Assembly: GCF_003173575.1 (NCBI RefSeq)
Contig: NZ_QGNY01000003.1
Location: 62,001 to 126,000 of the forward strand
DNA length: 64,000 nt
Direction: 5' to 3'
DNA from: Pedobacter paludis
GTDB lineage: Bacteria > Bacteroidota > Bacteroidia > Sphingobacteriales > Sphingobacteriaceae
Below are positions 6,317 through 15,451 of the stretch, one piece after another. The translations under genes and the position numbers were made by a program. Below the pieces are notes generated by a model. The model saw only the letters and a program-made list of their open reading frames with translations, was not told the DNA's origin and searched no databases. How positions within the stretch are numbered: position 1 is the stretch's first letter; the number at the start of each line of letters is the position of its first letter.

Positions 6317-7456
6317 ATGTCAGCACGAAAGCGTTTAGTAGTTGGCCAAGGCCAAATTAGTGGGTATCTATCTATATTTTTAGCCGTTTTGGCGCTATTG
6401 GGTATTCTGTGTTTTCATTTTCCAGAGAAACTAACCACGCCAGAATTTAGGGAGATTTACACCAAGAACAGTATGGAAGCATTAATGCTGGGTGGCGTTA
6501 TTGCATCTTTTTTCTTCGCCGCACTGAGCATTATTTTGAGCAAGAAACTGAAATATGGCTGGCCGGGATTTGTATTGGCAGGCTTAGCGGTATTATTGGG
6601 CGCATTGAGCGTTGAAGGCAGGGATGTTGCAAAATCGAGCTGGCATTTTGGCCTAGACTGGATGATTTTGGATTTACTTTTAATGGTGGCCATCTTTGTT
6701 CCATTAGAATTATTTTTTCCTAAAAACAACGAACAGACTAAATTTCACGAAGAATGGCGAACTGATTTGACCTATTTTGTAATCAGCCATTTGTTTATTC
6801 AGTTTTTCGGGATTGTAACTCAGAAACCTGCCATATTATTTTTTGGATGGATGGGTTTAGATAAGGTTCACCTTTGGATTCAAAGCTTACCTTTTGCTGT
6901 AGCTTTGTTTATTGCCTTTTTCAGTACCGATTTATTTCAGTATTGGGCGCATCGTTTTTTTCATACAAGAGTTGCGTTATGGCGCTTTCATTCCGTTCAT
7001 CATTCTACTCAAAACATGGATTGGCTTGCCGGTAGTCGTACGCATTTTATCGATATCTTTTTTACCAGGGCAATGACTTTTATTCCGCTGTACATTTTAG
7101 GTTTTTCTTCGACCGTTTTTAATGTTTACATTATTTTCATTGCCATACATGCCGTGTTAATACATGCAAATACTCGGGTAAACTTCGGACCAATAAAATA
7201 CATTTTCACTACGCCACAGTATCATCATTGGCATCATTGTGAAGATCCAAAATATTATGGCCACAATTTCGCATCGATATTTCCTTTTATTGATATGATT
7301 TTTGGCACTTATTATTTACCCGGAAATACTTGGCCGGCAGGCACAGGAGTTCATGAGGCGTCGTACCCGAAGGGCTTTATTAAACAATCTATTTATCCCT
7401 TTACCAAAAGTCCGTTTGATACCGATTTGAACATGGAAGAGCGAAGCGATAGATAG
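6317..7456 (+). CDS. sterol desaturase / fatty acid hydroxylase family membrane enzyme
   Basis: The protein has 379 residues and several membrane segments. It contains the family's His-box set for a di-iron site: HRFFH (212-216), HSVHH (225-229), a His at 243, and HHWHH (303-307). Members insert oxygen or desaturate lipid substrates. The bacterial substrate here is unknown; hopanoid, carotenoid or ornithine-lipid tails are options. The stop lies one base from the end of the convergent gene at 7458, leaving no room for a terminator between them. Confidence 0.85.
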   Translation: MSARKRLVVGQGQISGYLSIFLAVLALLGILCFHFPEKLTTPEFREIYTKNSMEALMLGGVIASFFFAALSIILSKKLKYGWPGFVLAGLAVLLGALSVEGRDVAKSSWHFGLDWMILDLLLMVAIFVPLELFFPKNNEQTKFHEEWRTDLTYFVISHLFIQFFGIVTQKPAILFFGWMGLDKVHLWIQSLPFAVALFIAFFSTDLFQYWAHRFFHTRVALWRFHSVHHSTQNMDWLAGSRTHFIDIFFTRAMTFIPLYILGFSSTVFNVYIIFIAIHAVLIHANTRVNFGPIKYIFTTPQYHHWHHCEDPKYYGHNFASIFPFIDMIFGTYYLPGNTWPAGTGVHEASYPKGFIKQSIYPFTKSPFDTDLNMEERSDR

Positions 7457-7457
7457 A

Positions 7458-8621
7458 TTAAAATTCTGATTCTATACTGCCCTTAAATTTATAGGTTTCT
7501 ACAATACTTTGCGGGAAAGTTAGATTGTGTTTTTGATAAATATCTCTCCAAAATTCGGCACTATATCGTTTAGGATATTTATAAAGATCTTGCCTTAGCT
7601 TTGAGGTAGAATAGTTATTGCTATTCTTTTCTAATGGATCAATATCTTCAAGAAAAATCAACTCCATTTCTGCAGATGGTTCACCTTCTGAGAATAATCC
7701 GGCAACTACATTACATTTTAAGTAGGTTGTTGCAAGATGGGACATGCCGTTTTTAATGGTATAGTTTTGCTTATTTATCCAAATCATATTTTTAGCCAGT
7801 GTTGCAATATTGCTTTCTATTCCCTTAATAAGATGTTTTTCAACGGTAATGTAAATCCATCCATTTCTGGTTTTATATTGTACATTTTTAGCTCGATTAA
7901 AATAAATTTTATAGCATTTTTCGCCCTCGTATTCAACTTGTCCTTCAATTTCATAATCATTATCCTCACTCGAAAGGTTATCGTTTAAATTATTAACGAA
8001 ATAAGATTTGAGTTCCATCCTCATATCAATTGCATAATTTATTTGTACTCCGTTGGGGTTTACACTGCTCAAATGATCGAGCCTTCTTATACTATTTAAC
8101 TGAAGAAGAATATCGTTTTTATATTCATCGGTACGCAGGTTAAAAATGCCTTCGGCGAAAGTTTTATATTTACCTTCTCTCACCATATATTGCCTGCATA
8201 GTATGCTTTTGTTAACAATACCTGTATCCGCAAGTTTTTTCAAACCATTTTTGAGCAATGTAAAAACGAAGCTTGGAGCGTAAATTTGAACATCTTTTAA
8301 ATTAACATATTTATCTTTTAATTTAACGGTAATGCTTGTAGCAGTGTTGTTTTCATCTATCACAATAGATCGGTTTTCGTAACCAACCGAGCTGAATGAA
8401 AGCGTTTGTCCGTTTTTTAAAGAATCGACCTTAACACTAAAATTTCCTTCACGATCACTTAGTGCAATTAAGATTTTCTTGTTATAAATAGATACCGATT
8501 CAATGCCCTTATTTGTTTCGTTAACGATATTGCCGGTAACAATTTTTTGAGCCAGTACATTATTAAATAAAAAAAGCGAGCAGATTACAATGGATAGAAA
8601 GATATTTGGGACGTAGCGCAT
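7458..8621 (-). CDS. carboxypeptidase-regulatory-like domain protein, secreted
   Basis: The protein has 387 residues and a signal peptide ending near NNVLAQ. Residues about 25-110 match the CarboxypepD_reg-like beta sandwich (VTGNIVNETNKGIESVSI, then DREGNFSV) that also begins many SusC/TonB receptors. The remainder is a beta-rich domain of the kind in Bacteroidota surface proteins of unknown function. There is no TonB barrel, so this is a stand-alone member. It is not in an obvious operon. Confidence 0.75.
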   Translation of the reverse strand: MRYVPNIFLSIVICSLFLFNNVLAQKIVTGNIVNETNKGIESVSIYNKKILIALSDREGNFSVKVDSLKNGQTLSFSSVGYENRSIVIDENNTATSITVKLKDKYVNLKDVQIYAPSFVFTLLKNGLKKLADTGIVNKSILCRQYMVREGKYKTFAEGIFNLRTDEYKNDILLQLNSIRRLDHLSSVNPNGVQINYAIDMRMELKSYFVNNLNDNLSSEDNDYEIEGQVEYEGEKCYKIYFNRAKNVQYKTRNGWIYITVEKHLIKGIESNIATLAKNMIWINKQNYTIKNGMSHLATTYLKCNVVAGLFSEGEPSAEMELIFLEDIDPLEKNSNNYSTSKLRQDLYKYPKRYSAEFWRDIYQKHNLTFPQSIVETYKFKGSIESEF

Positions 8622-8930
8622 GGGTAGATCGAGAGATTACTTAGATTATATAATGGTTAGATTATCTATCACTAATATCACAATAATTACGCTTTGAAAG
8701 AAATTGGACCCAAATTATAACTGTACGAAGTACCTAAACCCGGTTGAAGCGGAAATACTTTTTTTAACAACAACCCTGAATATCAGCAGGGAAGAAGTAA
8801 AAAAAGATTGGAGCAAAAAACGGGGCTGACATTCCTATAAAATGCCAGCCCCTGCTTTTCTAATTTTAAAAATACCTTATTTTGTGCACCTCTTCTTGAA
8901 GATGTGATTTATTAAATGTTATGATATGTA
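8622..8930. other. intergenic spacer with terminator and coding-like debris
   Basis: These 309 bases have no intact gene. On the minus strand, 8687-8779 reads as an open frame ending in SYNLGPISFKA and a stop, but it has no start codon and is preceded by a TGA. It may be a gene remnant or a dispersed repeat. The rest holds the efflux-operon terminator, annotated separately. Confidence 0.4.
8812..8853 (-). terminator. rho-independent terminator of the efflux operon
   Basis: A GGGGCTG...CAGCCCC stem (8822-8852) has additional partial pairing inside. On the minus strand it is followed directly by a run of six T (A run at 8815-8820). It ends the TetR-OMF-MFP-RND operon. A shorter T-rich stretch on the plus side could make it bidirectional. 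Confidence 0.8.
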
Positions 8931-11900
8931 TTATTCTTTAACCTCTTCGATTAAATCAACCCGTGGTGGCATTAATTTATAAACCACTGGTGTAACAATT
9001 CTGGATAGTAAAGTAGAACTGATTAATCCTCCAATCATAACTATGGCTAATGGAGAAATGAGTGGGTTGCTTGATAACGCAATTGGCAACAACCCTCCTA
9101 TTGCTGTTAACGTGGTTAAAATAATTGGAAGGAATCGAATCTCTCCGGCCTCTTCAATTGCATCGTTTAACGGTTTACCTTCTGAGCGTAACTGGTTAGT
9201 AAAATCAACCAATAAAATGGTATTTTTCACTTCAATTCCTGCCAGGGCGACAATACCAATGGTAGCTACAAATGATAAGGAATTTCCGGTTACCATTAGC
9301 GCTAAAACTGCACCTACAACTCCTAATGGAATAACGGAAAGCACAATTAGCGTACTTTTAAATGTTTTAAATTCTAATACCAATACTGCAATAAACAAGA
9401 ATAAGGTGACCAATAAAATGCTTCCAAAACCTCCGAAAGATTGGTTCCGACTCTCCAGTTCGCCACCCATTTCGAAATGATAACCTGCTGGCAATTTTAT
9501 CTTATCCATTTGCGCATTTACATCCTGAATAACTTTATCGTTCAGGAAGCCCTTCTGCACAAAGGCATTAACTGAAATGGTTCGAGTCTTGTTATAGTGA
9601 TTGATGCTCAATGGTGATGTTTCCAATCGCAATGAAGCAACCTGCAATAATGGAATCGATGTTCCTTGATTGTTATTTATGTAAAGGTTGTTGAATACAG
9701 ATAAATCTGGGTAGGAAGGATGATTTGTGGTTAACAAAATACTATAATCATCTCCTGTTGATTTCGGGTTAATGAATTTTCCGACCTCGAGCCCAGCTAC
9801 GGCCATTCTTACCGTTCTATCAATATTTACCGTCGGGATTCCGAGCGTTTGCGCTTTGTCTTTATTAATATCAACCTTAATATCTGATTTAAGATTTTTA
9901 AGCGGATTGTTTACATAGATGGTGCCCTGAGTTTTTAAAAGCATATTTTCAACTCTACCGGCAAGGTTTCTTAAGGTATCTAAATTATCGCCCAATAAAC
10001 GAACTTCTACAGGAGAAATAATCGGCTGACCTTGCTCAAAATCCTTAACCTCTACCTTCGCACCTGGATATGGCGTCCATTTTTTGCGGAGCATTTCGAT
10101 GATTTCGATTTTGCGGTCTGAACGAATATCAGGCTGAAGCAGTACGAACATTTCAGAGAAATCGGTCCGTTCGTTTTGAGGGATTACGTTGTAATAAATC
10201 CTCGGGTTTCCCTTACCAACATTTGAGGCAAAATATCTAACCTCAGGAATTTTTTTCAGTTCCTTTTCTATCTGTTTGGTAATTGAATCGGTGTAATTTA
10301 GGTTAGATTGAAGTGGCGTTGAAATGTTAATTAAAAACTGTGGCTTTTCTGATGCCGGAAATAAACTGAAACCAATTACAGGAATCAACATAATTGAACC
10401 AATGAAAATTGCAACGGCGATAACAATGGTTAATATTGGTTTTGCCAAAGCTTTGTCCAATAGTTTAGAATACGAACCGTGGATGATTTTTTGTAGCGTA
10501 CGCAAGAAAATGTTTCCATTTACATCGGCATGAGGTTTTAATAATTTGCTTGATAGAAATGGAACGACAGTTAATGCCACCAACATAGATGCAATAACCG
10601 AACAGATTACTGCTACTGGCAAACTTCTAATAAATTCTCCTGATGCTTCTGGCAAAAACATCAAGGGCATAAACGCGATTACCAAAGTTGCGGTACAACC
10701 CATAACAGCCATTCCGATTTGTTTGGTTGCCTTTAAGGTTGCTTCTAACCTACTATGTCCGTCACGCATCCATCGTTCTATATTCTCAACTACAACGATG
10801 CTATCATCAACCAAAAGGCCTAAAGAAACCACTAAACCAACAATACTCAATTGGTTTAAACCGAAACCTAAAACACTTAACAAGATTACACCAATGGCTA
10901 AGGAAAGCGGTATTGAAACCATTACTACGATTGATGCCCGAGTACCTAAAGGTAAAAGCGTTACCAAAACCAAGAGGATTGCAATTAAAAAGTCGGTGCC
11001 CAAGCCACCTAAACGATTATTTACATTATCGGCCTGATCGAACATTAACTGTTGATCGATATTGCCTGGAAGCGTTTTTTTGAAACTTTCTATTATTGGC
11101 AAGTATGCCTTTTGTGCTACGGTAATATTTCCGCCTGCTTTTTGGGCGGCCACAACGAAAACACAGCGATGGCCATTTAAACGGGTAATGTCTTTCTCTT
11201 GCGAATAATCGAAATAAACATTTGCTACATCTTTTAGGGCTGTATTTTTTCCATTTCCACTAAAAACAATCGTATTCTTGATCTCATCAATATTTTGATA
11301 GTTACCGCTTGTTTTGATATTGAAGGATTTAGTACCAGCATTTACGCTCCCTCCCGGAATATTGGCTACTTCACTTTGAATGGCATTTGCGATAAATGTA
11401 ATTGGTATGTGAAGCTGGGCCAATTTTTCGAGGTTTAAATCTACCCGCACCTGCTGATCGGGAAGCCCCATAATCTCTACATTTTTTAAATATGGAATTT
11501 TTTCCAAAGCGGTCTGTAAATCCTCGGCCGAACTTTTTAATTTATCTCTGGATGCATTTTCGGAGATTAAGGCTACCTGAAGCACATTTACATCCGAAGG
11601 CTGAACTTGTTGAACTTCCATGCTGTAAATTTCCTGTGGAAGATTTGCCCTTTCGCTATTCACCTCACGAACCAGTTCCTGAAATTTATCATCAACATTT
11701 ACACTGTATTTGTATTCTACAAATAATACGGCCAAACCATCGCGAATGGTGGTTTTAATGGTTTTTATGTCATCCAACCCATAGATTTTTTTCTCCAGGG
11801 GTTTTACAACAAGTTCTTCCATATCTTTTGGGCTTGCACCTGGATAAACGACTACAACAGGATAATTTGGAGCATTCATGTCCGGATCTTCAGATCGAGG

Positions 11901-11996
11901 CATGTTAAATATGGTCGTAATTCCGAGTGCCAAAACCATGAGTACCATGATTAAAGTAAACTGGTAATTTTTTACAGCGTATTCTGATATTTTCAT
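8931..11996 (-). CDS. RND efflux transporter permease subunit
   Basis: Starting at the ATG at 11996 gives 1021 residues; the frame extends upstream to 12032, but MKISEYAVKNYQF is the usual family start. It has the two-fold RND layout: one membrane helix, a large periplasmic loop and a membrane block, repeated. GLLVDDSIVVVENIERW carries the Asp pair of the proton relay. The sequence is closer to the HAE1/AcrB-like drug and lipid exporters than to the heavy-metal CusA group. It is the last gene of a TetR-OMF-MFP-RND operon, so it probably exports hydrophobic toxicants under TetR control. Confidence 0.92.
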   Translation of the reverse strand: MKISEYAVKNYQFTLIMVLMVLALGITTIFNMPRSEDPDMNAPNYPVVVVYPGASPKDMEELVVKPLEKKIYGLDDIKTIKTTIRDGLAVLFVEYKYSVNVDDKFQELVREVNSERANLPQEIYSMEVQQVQPSDVNVLQVALISENASRDKLKSSAEDLQTALEKIPYLKNVEIMGLPDQQVRVDLNLEKLAQLHIPITFIANAIQSEVANIPGGSVNAGTKSFNIKTSGNYQNIDEIKNTIVFSGNGKNTALKDVANVYFDYSQEKDITRLNGHRCVFVVAAQKAGGNITVAQKAYLPIIESFKKTLPGNIDQQLMFDQADNVNNRLGGLGTDFLIAILLVLVTLLPLGTRASIVVMVSIPLSLAIGVILLSVLGFGLNQLSIVGLVVSLGLLVDDSIVVVENIERWMRDGHSRLEATLKATKQIGMAVMGCTATLVIAFMPLMFLPEASGEFIRSLPVAVICSVIASMLVALTVVPFLSSKLLKPHADVNGNIFLRTLQKIIHGSYSKLLDKALAKPILTIVIAVAIFIGSIMLIPVIGFSLFPASEKPQFLINISTPLQSNLNYTDSITKQIEKELKKIPEVRYFASNVGKGNPRIYYNVIPQNERTDFSEMFVLLQPDIRSDRKIEIIEMLRKKWTPYPGAKVEVKDFEQGQPIISPVEVRLLGDNLDTLRNLAGRVENMLLKTQGTIYVNNPLKNLKSDIKVDINKDKAQTLGIPTVNIDRTVRMAVAGLEVGKFINPKSTGDDYSILLTTNHPSYPDLSVFNNLYINNNQGTSIPLLQVASLRLETSPLSINHYNKTRTISVNAFVQKGFLNDKVIQDVNAQMDKIKLPAGYHFEMGGELESRNQSFGGFGSILLVTLFLFIAVLVLEFKTFKSTLIVLSVIPLGVVGAVLALMVTGNSLSFVATIGIVALAGIEVKNTILLVDFTNQLRSEGKPLNDAIEEAGEIRFLPIILTTLTAIGGLLPIALSSNPLISPLAIVMIGGLISSTLLSRIVTPVVYKLMPPRVDLIEEVKE

Positions 11997-12104
11997 CTTT
12001 TGATGTTTTATATTTTTAACCACAGAGGGCATAAAGCTTTCACAGAGAAAGGCAAAGTTGCTCGTTATGCGAAATTTAACACAGCATTTTTCTTGTTATT
12101 AAGA

Positions 12105-12123
12105 CCCTGAAATAAATTCAGGG
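12105..12123. repeat. short palindromic repeat (CCCTGAA/TTCAGGG)
   Basis: CCCTGAA, a 5-base loop and TTCAGGG, followed by TGACG, in the MFP-RND spacer. Related ends (CTGAATGACA, CAGAATGACAG) occur near 42311 and 53475. It resembles a dispersed intergenic palindrome and may form an mRNA hairpin inside the efflux transcript. Confidence 0.5.
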
Positions 12124-12150
12124 TGACGAAAGCTTGGGTTTGCTCTCAGC

Positions 12151-13203
12151 TTAATTCACTACCTTAATCTTCGAACCATCTGTTAAATAAGCACTTCCTG
12201 ATACAATTAACGATGTTGCATTTTCCAATCCACCACTTATAATAATTCTATCATTTTGAATTGCACCCAGCTGAACTTTAACCTTTCGGGCAATTTTATC
12301 ATCATTGGTTACAAAAACATAACCCTCATTTTCTCCACCATCCAACAAGGCATCATAAGGAATACTATATCCACTTGTACTTTTGGTTGGGATAATTACC
12401 GCTTTTCCAAATAAGCCTGATGCCAGACCCTGTACCTTGGAATCCGTAAGTGTAAGCTCAATCCCAAAAGTTCCGCTTTGAGCATCAATGCCTTCTGATT
12501 TTCGGGTAACTTTAGCCTGAAAGGATTTTTGAGGCAGAGCATCTGTTGTAATGGTAGCTCCATCACCTATCTTTAAAACCGACCATTGGGCATCACTCAA
12601 TCCGATTTTTAAAATCCATTTGCTTTGATTGGCGCCATTGATTTGAAGAACGGGTGTTCCAGGACCAACAACTTGTCCATCATTTGCCAGCTTTTTCAGT
12701 ATAAAACCATTGCTGGTGGCTCTAATTTCAGAGTAGTTCTGATTAAATTTTACAGCATCTAATTGTTGCTTTGCTACCTGAAGAGCCGTTTTTGCATTTT
12801 GCATTTGCTCTAAAGTGGCCACACTATCTTTGTATAATTTACTTGCTCTATTATAATCGCGTTCGGCTTTTTGGTAAGATAAATTTACCTGCTGAACCTG
12901 TGCAGAAATTTCAGTTTGGTTAACAGTTGCCAATAGCTGTCCAGTTCGAACGGCATCCCCCTCCTTAACCAAAATTCTATTAATAATCCCACCGTTTTTG
13001 AACGAAAGCAATGTTTCGTCGTTTGTAGTAAACTGACCAGAAGCAGAGATGGTATGACTTGCATCTTCAACCTTTAACGAAATTACTTTAACCGGAATGG
13101 TATCTTGACTGCCAATTGCAACTTCTTTTTCCTTATGGCTTTTACAGGCGCTTATACCCAGAGTTGCCAGAATTATTGTGGTGTATATGAGTTTCATCTT
13201 CAT
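12151..13203 (-). CDS. efflux periplasmic adaptor (HlyD/MFP family), lipoprotein
   Basis: The protein has 350 residues. The N-terminal signal ends with a lipobox, LGISAC, so the protein is probably lipid-anchored in the periplasm. Next comes the split barrel-sandwich hybrid (GGIINRILVKEGDAVRTGQ), a coiled-coil hairpin (about residues 95-145), the returning lipoyl half (ATSNGFILKKLANDGQVV) and a beta-barrel domain. It bridges the RND permease and the outer-membrane factor. It starts 3 bases after the OMF stop, consistent with tight co-transcription. Confidence 0.92.
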   Translation of the reverse strand: MKMKLIYTTIILATLGISACKSHKEKEVAIGSQDTIPVKVISLKVEDASHTISASGQFTTNDETLLSFKNGGIINRILVKEGDAVRTGQLLATVNQTEISAQVQQVNLSYQKAERDYNRASKLYKDSVATLEQMQNAKTALQVAKQQLDAVKFNQNYSEIRATSNGFILKKLANDGQVVGPGTPVLQINGANQSKWILKIGLSDAQWSVLKIGDGATITTDALPQKSFQAKVTRKSEGIDAQSGTFGIELTLTDSKVQGLASGLFGKAVIIPTKSTSGYSIPYDALLDGGENEGYVFVTNDDKIARKVKVQLGAIQNDRIIISGGLENATSLIVSGSAYLTDGSKIKVVN

Positions 13204-13206
13204 AAA

Positions 13207-14562
13207 TTAATTTATTGAATAACTTGCGGTTTCGCGTTCTACATCAGCCAGTGCTGATAAAACCTTATATCGGTTAATGTTGACTAAAAGTTGGGCAGCT
13301 GTATATTGATTTCGGGCATCAATTGTTTCGATAAATGTATTTGTTCCAGCCTTATATCCTTTTTCAATTAATCTTTGATAGCTTGATGCTGCTTCAAATT
13401 GTTTTAAAGAAGATTGATAGGTTTGATAAGTTGCCCTAAGATTATTTTGTGCAGTTTTAGCTGTTAAATTTAATTGCTGCGCCACCAAATTAGAATTTAG
13501 CTCGGCATTTTTAATGTCTAAATTACTCTGTTTGATTTTGATGTTATTACGGTTTCCGGTGAAGATTGGAATGTCCAATTGTAAGCCCAACATGTAATAT
13601 CGGGTGTTATCGTTAAACTTAAAACCTTCAGATTGCGAACCTAAATCTACAAATGCACCAAGTTTGGGAACTGCAAATTGCTTATTCATTTTCAAGGCAG
13701 TTTTATTGATGGTTACCACCTGATCCAAGGCTTTCAATTCTTCTCGATTTACTGCAGGCGACAAATTAGCGACCAGACCTTCAACTTCTGCAAGTCCGGA
13801 TTTATTATCAAAATCCACATCAATTTTCTCATCTGCACTTCGGTTCAGAAGAAAATTAAAATACATTCTTGCATTTATAACCTGTTGTTCGGCCGTTACG
13901 ACCTGTGCATTTACATTTTCTACCTCACTTCTAGATCGGAGTACATAAGCTGGCAAACCTTTACCGCCATCGAGCAATTTCTCATTAACCCTTAATCCCT
14001 CATTTGCCAGTTGAAAACCAGACTTATAAATTTCTACGGCCTGAAGTGCGTTTAAGTAATTGTAATATGCTGTTTTAATATCCTTAACTAAATCGCGTTT
14101 ATAAATCTGCACTTCAAATTCCTGAAGAACTACCTGTTGCTCGGAAATGCGCTTGTTGTAAACAAGATCAGAATTAACAATCGGAACGGTTGTTCTAACC
14201 TTTGCATCGTAATAATTTTTGGGCAGGAAATTAATACTCTGATTTTCCATTAAAGGAAACTTATTGGTTGCTGTAAGCTGATTTAACGTGGAATAAACAG
14301 GATTTAATAAATCGCCAAGCGGCAAGGGAATATTACGGCCACCATCTGCAGTAGACCAGGCCCCAGAAAAAGCGACTGTTGGCAAAAACAAACTTTTAGC
14401 CGTTTTCAAGGCATACTGAGCTTTCTCTAAAGAAATTCGTTTTTGTTGTAAAACGATATTGTTTTTAAAACCCTCAGCAATATAACCATCAATAATCTGT
14501 TGAGCATGTGCACATGAGGCAAATGCAAAAAAACAAATCGATAATTTAAAAGACAACTTCAT
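13207..14562 (-). CDS. TolC-family outer membrane efflux protein
   Basis: The ATG at 14562 is chosen because it begins a clear signal peptide (MKLSFKLSICFFAFASCAHA), giving 451 residues. Longer readings start inside the TetR gene. Two OEP repeats with long coiled-coil helices are visible (YALKTAKSLFLP, LNLTAKTAQNNLRATYQTY). The gene forms the outer-membrane channel of the RND pump. A 13-bp palindrome identical to one upstream of tetR lies 2 bases before the start codon, so repressor binding there could block expression. Confidence 0.9.
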   Translation of the reverse strand: MKLSFKLSICFFAFASCAHAQQIIDGYIAEGFKNNIVLQQKRISLEKAQYALKTAKSLFLPTVAFSGAWSTADGGRNIPLPLGDLLNPVYSTLNQLTATNKFPLMENQSINFLPKNYYDAKVRTTVPIVNSDLVYNKRISEQQVVLQEFEVQIYKRDLVKDIKTAYYNYLNALQAVEIYKSGFQLANEGLRVNEKLLDGGKGLPAYVLRSRSEVENVNAQVVTAEQQVINARMYFNFLLNRSADEKIDVDFDNKSGLAEVEGLVANLSPAVNREELKALDQVVTINKTALKMNKQFAVPKLGAFVDLGSQSEGFKFNDNTRYYMLGLQLDIPIFTGNRNNIKIKQSNLDIKNAELNSNLVAQQLNLTAKTAQNNLRATYQTYQSSLKQFEAASSYQRLIEKGYKAGTNTFIETIDARNQYTAAQLLVNINRYKVLSALADVERETASYSIN

Positions 14563-14564
14563 AA

Positions 14565-14577
14565 TTAACAGTGTTAA
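14565..14577. promoter_or_regulatory. TetR operator candidate, copy 1
   Basis: TTAACAGTGTTAA is a perfect 6+1+6 palindrome in the 20-base gap between the tetR stop and the OMF start. The same sequence (reverse strand) stands upstream of tetR. Such palindromes are typical TetR-dimer sites. Its place over the translation-initiation region of the OMF gene is unusual. Confidence 0.65.
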
Positions 14578-14582
14578 CTTTA

Positions 14583-15221
14583 TTATTTCAAACCTTCGAG
14601 CATTTGAACAAAACTGGAGAATGTTTTCTCCATCCAATCGTCGCCAGCAAATATTTCAGTTTTAGTAGATGCCATATGATCTAAATGACCCTGAAGTTTT
14701 AAGGCACATAACCCATGCATCAGCGACCAGATATTTAGCGCAAAGGCCGTCGTATCAAACTTGGTGAAATAGCCCACTTCCTTACAGTGATTTACCGTCA
14801 TGATTAAAGCACCGAACGCCTGTTCGCCTTCTTCCCATTCTTCTCCATGACAATGTGCTTTTACAAATTCAATAGGCTCTTTCATAATGAACATGAGTTC
14901 GTAGAAGTCGGGATTATTTAACGCAAAGCTCATATAAACACGACCCATAGCCTTTAAACGCTCGAAAGGTTCATGAACATGCTGCAAAACTGCGAATTGA
15001 GTTCCCAACAAAATAAAACCCTCCTGATGCAAAGCATACATGATATCAGCTTTGTCTTTGTAGTACAGATAAATCGTTGTCGGGCTAAATTCAATCTTCT
15101 CTGCAATCTTTCTGATTGAGGTTGCATCGTAACCATCTTTCAAAAAAAGTTCTTTGGCCGCATCTAAAATTCGTTGCCTTAAATCTTCTTTGTGCTTTTC
15201 TTTACGCTCTTTAATTCCCAT
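14583..15221 (-). CDS. TetR/AcrR-family transcriptional repressor
   Basis: The protein has 212 residues. An N-terminal helix-turn-helix (about residues 12-60) reads ILDAAKELFLKDGYDATSIR, then IAEKIEFSPTTIYLYY, the standard TetR_N pattern. The C-terminal part is a ligand-binding helical domain with a WHG-type or unassigned family fold. It heads the efflux operon, so it should repress its own operon and be released by a pump substrate. Two identical palindromes flank its gene. Confidence 0.92.
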   Translation of the reverse strand: MGIKERKEKHKEDLRQRILDAAKELFLKDGYDATSIRKIAEKIEFSPTTIYLYYKDKADIMYALHQEGFILLGTQFAVLQHVHEPFERLKAMGRVYMSFALNNPDFYELMFIMKEPIEFVKAHCHGEEWEEGEQAFGALIMTVNHCKEVGYFTKFDTTAFALNIWSLMHGLCALKLQGHLDHMASTKTEIFAGDDWMEKTFSSFVQMLEGLK

Positions 15222-15247
15222 GATAAATATTTACACCGCAAATATAA

Positions 15248-15260
15248 TTAACACTGTTAA
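15248..15260. promoter_or_regulatory. TetR operator candidate, copy 2
   Basis: TTAACACTGTTAA lies 27 bases upstream of the tetR start codon and is the reverse complement of the palindrome at 14565-14577. This is where the operon promoter is expected, so it is a likely autoregulatory operator. Confidence 0.7.
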
Positions 15261-15451
15261 TATTCCTAATTTTTTATTGCTTTTTTCTTAAAATACCCCA
15301 AGTTGGGAAACACAGTTGTATTGATATTCCCCAAATCAGGACGCAAATCAGTAAAAAGGGGAATAATATCCACAGTTCAGCTTACCAATCTATACCTGCA
15401 TGGCTTGTGGTATTCTTTTTTAATTGGCCTAATATTTTCTGATGTAAAGGC

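Noticed and set aside
8687..8779. Start-less frame ending SYNLGPISFKA
   Set aside because: It has no start codon and a TGA just upstream; too little to call a pseudogene. Kept only as spacer debris.
9043..11758. Several plus-strand open frames of 69-163 codons inside the RND gene
   Set aside because: They lie entirely antisense to a well-conserved RND permease and have no recognisable protein features; shadows of its codon use.
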